A stretch of 64,000 nt of DNA, from contig NZ_PVNL01000121.1 in NCBI RefSeq assembly GCF_002994635.1, forward strand, positions 43,033-107,032, given 5' to 3'. Origin of the DNA: Enhygromyxa salina (GTDB lineage: Bacteria > Myxococcota_A > Polyangia > Nannocystales > Nannocystaceae). The notes under the pieces were generated by a model, which saw only the letters and a list, made by a program, of their open reading frames with translations, did not search any database and was not told the DNA's origin. The stretch's first letter is position 1, and each line of letters opens with the position of its first letter. Shown piece by piece: positions 60,411 to 64,000 of this stretch. The position numbers were made by a program, and so were the translations under genes.

Positions 60411-62507
60411 TCAGGACCAGGGAAAGCCGCGCTCGAGGTCGAGGGCTGGCAAGCCTGTGGCGCCGTCGAGCTGCTCGAGCTGACGCCGCCACGCTGCGGG
60501 CGAGGTGTCGACGTCGAGGTGCAGCCGACCGCGACTACGAACCACCAGCTCGCGGGCGAGAGCGCGGCGCACAGGGACGTCCGCGCTCGCGAGGGTCGCC
60601 AACACCTGCGCGTTCGATCGCGCCGCGCCGCCCAGCAAGCGCGCGCTCGACTGGGCCGCGAGCCAGGTCTTCGCCTCGGGGCCAGCGTCGAAGCTGCGTC
60701 CGGCCGCGATCTGCAGGGACGCCCGGGCGGCCGCGCGCAGCTCCGTGTTCTCGTCCTCGAAGCGGAGCGCGCAGATCTCCAGCACGGCGGGCCGACCCGA
60801 GAGCCCGAGCCCCCGCAGGAGCCCGGGCGTGGGGCTGCCGTCGAGGGTCGCGCACAGCTTGGTGACCTCGGCCTCGGTGCCGAGCAGCCCAACGAGCTCC
60901 GCGGCGCTCGGGAAGCTGGGGTTGCGGGCGAGCTGATGGCAGACCAGCCACGCGCTGTTGTTGGCGAACAGCAGCGCGGTCTCGATCGCCTGAGCCCGGA
61001 CCCCGGGGTCGCCGGCGAACAGGTGGTTGGCCAGCTTGGGCTCGAGCCTGGGCGCGGCCTCGCAGTGGGGGAGCGCGCGCAGGCCGGCCCGGACGACCTG
61101 GGGATCGGCGTGGGCGAGCGCGGCGTCGATCGCTGCGGCGCCTGGATCCCAGCCGTGATCGGCGAAGCACTCGAGCCAGGTCGCGCGCAGTTGATCGGTC
61201 TGGGCGGTCGCGAGCCCGGCGGCCGCGATCGACTGCGCGCGGGGATCGTCCCACGACCGCAGCACCCGCAGCGCGCCGGCGCGGAGATCTGGCTCGAGCT
61301 CGGCGACCAGCTGAGGGAACGCCCGCTTGGCTGGCCACGACTTGCTGTGGAGCAGGGCCAACAGCGCGGCCGCCGAGCGGTGGTTGGGCAGCGAGCTCAG
61401 CTCGGGACGCAGGTGCGCTTCGAGCTGCTCGCTGGGGACCGAGGCGAGCACCTCGAGGTGACCGCGCCAGGCTTCGAGCGAGGCGCTGGTGGTCGCGTTC
61501 TGGAGCTGCTCGTACGCGGTGGCGGCCAGGGAGAAATGCTCGGCGAGGTCGACCGAGGGCGCCGACGTGCTCACGCTCGGCGGCGCCGGGGTAGGGATGA
61601 CCGATTTCTCGGTGAAGGTCGGTGAGGGGGCGGTGGTCGTTGGGGCCGCGACGGCTGGCGGTGCGGCGGGTCGGGCCAGGGTCGGAGCCGCGGGCGGAGG
61701 CGCGACGAAGGCGGTCCGACTGACTGCGGGCGGAGGCGTGATCAAGGCGGTCTGACTGGGTTCGCGCGGAGGCGCGACGAAGGCGGTCTGGCTGGCGGCG
61801 GGTGACGGCGCGACCAAGGACGGCCGGTCGTCTGCGGGCGGAGGCGCGACGAAGGCGGTGCGACCATCCGCGGGCGGAGGCGCGATGAAAGCGGTCTGAC
61901 TGGCTGCGGGCGGAGGCGCGATGAAAGCGGTGCGATCGTCCGGGGGCGGTGGCGCGACGAAGGCGGTCTTGTCGTCGGGCTTGTCGTCAGGCTCGAGCTC
62001 GGTGCTCGCCGGCGAGGCGCCTCGCTGGCGCGCGAGCAATTCGGCGCTCGGGATCATCGCGGTGCGGTCGGACGGCTCGAGCGCGGGCTCAGGCTCAGCG
62101 CCGAGTCGCGCCGCGACGACCTCGGTCCTGTCTCCCGGCGTCGCGGCTCCCGGCGTCGCGGATCCCGGCGCGATCCTGGTGTCGGCGTACGGGTCGTCGG
62201 GGATCGCCATCATGATCTCGGTCCCGATCCCCGATCCGAGCGGCGCGTCGAGCTCCCGCTGTCCGGGCAGCGCGACGAACTCCGTTGGGTCGTGGTACTC
62301 GGGCTGGTGCGGCGCGGCGGCGGGCGTGGGCGAGGTCTCGCGGGTCGCCGGCGGCGTCGTTCTCGACGTCGACGCGGCCGCGCTGGTCCGCTTCGTCTCC
62401 CTGCGATGCAGCAAGCCCAGCCACAGCGCGAGCCCGGCGAAGCCCAGCATGCCGGCGAAGCCCAGCAACATCATGATCACCTGCGGGGGCTCGAGAGCGA
62501 TCAACAC
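60411..62507 (-). CDS. Membrane-anchored HEAT-like repeat protein with TAFVAPPP repeats
   Basis: About 698 residues. The start is uncertain: GTG 62507, TTG 62504 and ATG near 62474 are possible. An N-terminal helix (MMLLGFAGMLGFAGLALWLGLL) is followed by a low-complexity part (about 150-300) with imperfect TAFVAPPP/TAFIAPPP units, each with a Thr that could be phosphorylated. The C-terminal 350 residues are Ala/Leu-rich paired helices of HEAT type (LRVLRSWDDPRAQSIAAAGL, VRAGLRALPHCEAAPR). Similar repeats occur near Ser/Thr kinases in myxobacteria. It is divergent from the kinase gene at 62757 by about 250 bases. Confidence 0.7.
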   Translation of the reverse strand: MLIALEPPQVIMMLLGFAGMLGFAGLALWLGLLHRRETKRTSAAASTSRTTPPATRETSPTPAAAPHQPEYHDPTEFVALPGQRELDAPLGSGIGTEIMMAIPDDPYADTRIAPGSATPGAATPGDRTEVVAARLGAEPEPALEPSDRTAMIPSAELLARQRGASPASTELEPDDKPDDKTAFVAPPPPDDRTAFIAPPPAASQTAFIAPPPADGRTAFVAPPPADDRPSLVAPSPAASQTAFVAPPREPSQTALITPPPAVSRTAFVAPPPAAPTLARPAAPPAVAAPTTTAPSPTFTEKSVIPTPAPPSVSTSAPSVDLAEHFSLAATAYEQLQNATTSASLEAWRGHLEVLASVPSEQLEAHLRPELSSLPNHRSAAALLALLHSKSWPAKRAFPQLVAELEPDLRAGALRVLRSWDDPRAQSIAAAGLATAQTDQLRATWLECFADHGWDPGAAAIDAALAHADPQVVRAGLRALPHCEAAPRLEPKLANHLFAGDPGVRAQAIETALLFANNSAWLVCHQLARNPSFPSAAELVGLLGTEAEVTKLCATLDGSPTPGLLRGLGLSGRPAVLEICALRFEDENTELRAAARASLQIAAGRSFDAGPEAKTWLAAQSSARLLGGAARSNAQVLATLASADVPVRRALARELVVRSRGRLHLDVDTSPAAWRRQLEQLDGATGLPALDLERGFPWS

Positions 62508-62756
62508 CGCCGCGATGTTAGCCGATCCGCGCCGCGCCTGGGCTACCCTGAGCGTTGATCGCCGATCGGCTGCAGGGCCAGGGCGACCCACTTGGCGAGT
62601 GGCTGGCGGTTCGCTGGGGTCTCGACGCGGGTGGCGTGGCTCGTTCCGAGCGCCAGCAGCTGCTCGACGGGGAGGGGAAGCTCGCGCGGTGACGAAAGGC
62701 CGTGTCCAGCCAGCCCGAGGCGGTGCTGACGCTGTAGCAGTGCTACCGTGGGCGCG

Positions 62757-64000
62757 GTGTCGGGCACGGGAACGGCGGCATGGTTACCCACGCGATCGGC
62801 GGAGCCGCTCGCGTCGCACGCTGGTGCTGCGATCCCAGCCGAAGCGCGCGCCGAGACGGCGCGACCGACTCGACCGTTTCGGTTTGGCAGCGAAGAGCGA
62901 GCCGACCCCGATCCCGCGCTGCAGCCGGGCGCGGTGGTGGGCGAGCGCTACCGGATCGTGCGGCTGCTGGGCGAGGGCGGCATGGGCCGGGTCTACGAGG
63001 CCGAGCACACCGTGCTGCGGCGCCGGGTCGCGCTCAAGCTGCTGCGGCGTGAGGCGCAGGAGTCGTCCGAGAACCTGGCGCGCTTCCAACAAGAGGCGCT
63101 CGCGGCCAGCCGGATCCAGACCCCGGAGATCGTCGAGATCGTGGACTTCGCCAGCCACGTCGGGCCGGCCGGTCAGCAGACGTACATGGTCATGGAGCTG
63201 CTCGCGGGCGAGAGCCTCGAGGCCTGGCTCGAGCACGAAGGCCGGCTCGACCACGCGCTCGAGCTGCTCGCCCAGCTGTGCGAGGGGCTGGCCGCCGCGC
63301 ATGCTGCAGGCGTCATCCACCGCGACATCAAGCCGGCCAATGTGTTTTGCTGCGCGCCGGGCCCCCAGCTCAAGATCCTCGACTTTGGGATCGCGAAGAT
63401 CACCGAGGGCGGCCAGGGGTTTCAGACCCAGCAAGGCTCGCTGCTCGGCACGCCTTATTACCTGGCGCCCGAGCGGGTGATGGGAGCTCAGCTGACCCCG
63501 GCGGCCGACATCTACAGCGTCGGCGTGATCCTCTACGAGCTGCTGACGGGCAACGTGCCGTTCACGGCCCAGAGCTTCGTCGGCATCCTCGCGCTGCACG
63601 TTCACAGTGAGCCGCTGGATCCACGCCAGGCGGCCCCGGATCGGCTGATCCCCGACGCGATCGCGGCGCTGTGCATGCGCTTGCTGACCAAGGAACCCGC
63701 GCGTCGCCCCAGCGCGGCCGCGCTCGCGCTGGAGCTGCGGGCCATGGTTGGCGCGCAGTCGCAGGCGCTGGCCGCTGTCCGCACCGGTCCCCGCGAGCAG
63801 GTGGCCGGGGCCGGAGCCGACACCCACGTGTTGTCCGACGCGTTGCCCGACGTCGGGGCGGGCTGCTCGATCTCGGAGCGGCCGACGGCGCCTCCCTCGG
63901 TCGCCGTCGGTGCACACGCGCTCGAACCAAAGGGCGGGGGCGGCTCGGGGCGCGGGGGCACGGCGATCGGACACGCGGCGGCTTCGATCACGAGCGTGAT
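62757..64000 (+). CDS. Ser/Thr protein kinase (3' truncated by window)
   Basis: At least 414 residues. GTG 62757 is preferred, though 62748 is possible. A polar N-terminus of 60 residues precedes the kinase domain: Gly-loop RLLGEGGMGRVYE (about residue 73), ATP Lys in VALKLLRRE (about 92), catalytic HRDIKPAN (about 188), DFGIAK and GTPYYLAPERV. This is a complete RD-type catalytic core of the PknB kind. The C-terminal part is polar (ALEPKGGGGSGRGG) and continues past the window end, possibly to a membrane helix and sensor domain. It is divergent from the HEAT-like protein gene. Confidence 0.95.
   Translation, partial: MSGTGTAAWLPTRSAEPLASHAGAAIPAEARAETARPTRPFRFGSEERADPDPALQPGAVVGERYRIVRLLGEGGMGRVYEAEHTVLRRRVALKLLRREAQESSENLARFQQEALAASRIQTPEIVEIVDFASHVGPAGQQTYMVMELLAGESLEAWLEHEGRLDHALELLAQLCEGLAAAHAAGVIHRDIKPANVFCCAPGPQLKILDFGIAKITEGGQGFQTQQGSLLGTPYYLAPERVMGAQLTPAADIYSVGVILYELLTGNVPFTAQSFVGILALHVHSEPLDPRQAAPDRLIPDAIAALCMRLLTKEPARRPSAAALALELRAMVGAQSQALAAVRTGPREQVAGAGADTHVLSDALPDVGAGCSISERPTAPPSVAVGAHALEPKGGGGSGRGGTAIGHAAASITSV

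Noticed and set aside
61921..63480. A 519-codon plus-strand frame crossing the HEAT-like gene and the kinase start
   Set aside because: It conflicts with two real genes. Its last part is an out-of-frame reading of the kinase domain.

Overview
The window looks like chromosomal DNA of a myxobacterium, most likely of the Nannocystineae (Nannocystis, Plesiocystis or Enhygromyxa type). This is inferred from very high GC, many Ser/Thr kinases and multi-domain sensor kinases, ECF sigma factors, many lipoproteins with low-complexity acidic linkers (SE, TE, GD and EP dipeptide runs), a MYXO-CTERM-like C-terminus, and eukaryote-like lipid enzymes. No rRNA, tRNA or CRISPR array was seen.

Layout. 1-5006 is the 3' part of a giant kinase/AAA/GAF/PAS/histidine-kinase protein. 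5-18 kb holds a desaturase, a V4R-like/STAS regulator, an NSS-type transporter with a 39-residue partner gene, an MMPL exporter, and a glycine-cleavage operon (gcvT, gcvH, a class-V PLP enzyme). It ends with lipoproteins, two of them behind three phased palindromes. 18.7-24.8 kb carries a membrane protein and a duplicated block: an ECF sigma gene divergent from a sphingosine-1-phosphate-lyase-like gene, with one lyase copy truncated. 24.8-28.3 kb is a type-VI-effector-like cassette (DcrB-like, lipase, LysM/peptidoglycan-binding, Ig-like tail). 28.3-34.8 kb has a fatty-acid 2-hydroxylase-like enzyme, a gamma-glutamyltransferase, a large SE-repeat lipoprotein, a crotonase and a BCP peroxiredoxin.

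34.8-40 kb is a two-component system fed by three translationally coupled membrane genes. It is interrupted by a remnant of a duplicated response-regulator end and by a small foreign-looking gene with a BP74-like domain. 40-49 kb has a TerB-like protein, a degenerate metallophosphatase, a 2,4-dienoyl-CoA reductase, a kinase fragment, a Fic module, an ECF sigma/kinase pair, and a REP-like repeat array beside a RAYT-like transposase. 48.8-64 kb has an M23 peptidase, a lipoprotein hydrolase, a 2135-residue alpha-2-macroglobulin, a tail-collar protein, a CotH protein with a MYXO-CTERM-like end, a HEAT-like protein and the start of a Ser/Thr kinase.

Together the genes emphasise envelope biology and signalling. 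Lipid tailoring (desaturase, FA2H-like hydroxylase, S1P lyase, dienoyl-CoA reductase, crotonase), secreted or anchored surface proteins, and layered kinase/sigma regulation recur. The most unusual material is the rearrangement and insertion scars: the duplicated sigma/lyase block, the response-regulator remnant with the BP74-like gene, the RAYT/REP locus and the Fic module. I found no complete, clearly undescribed defence or mobile system.
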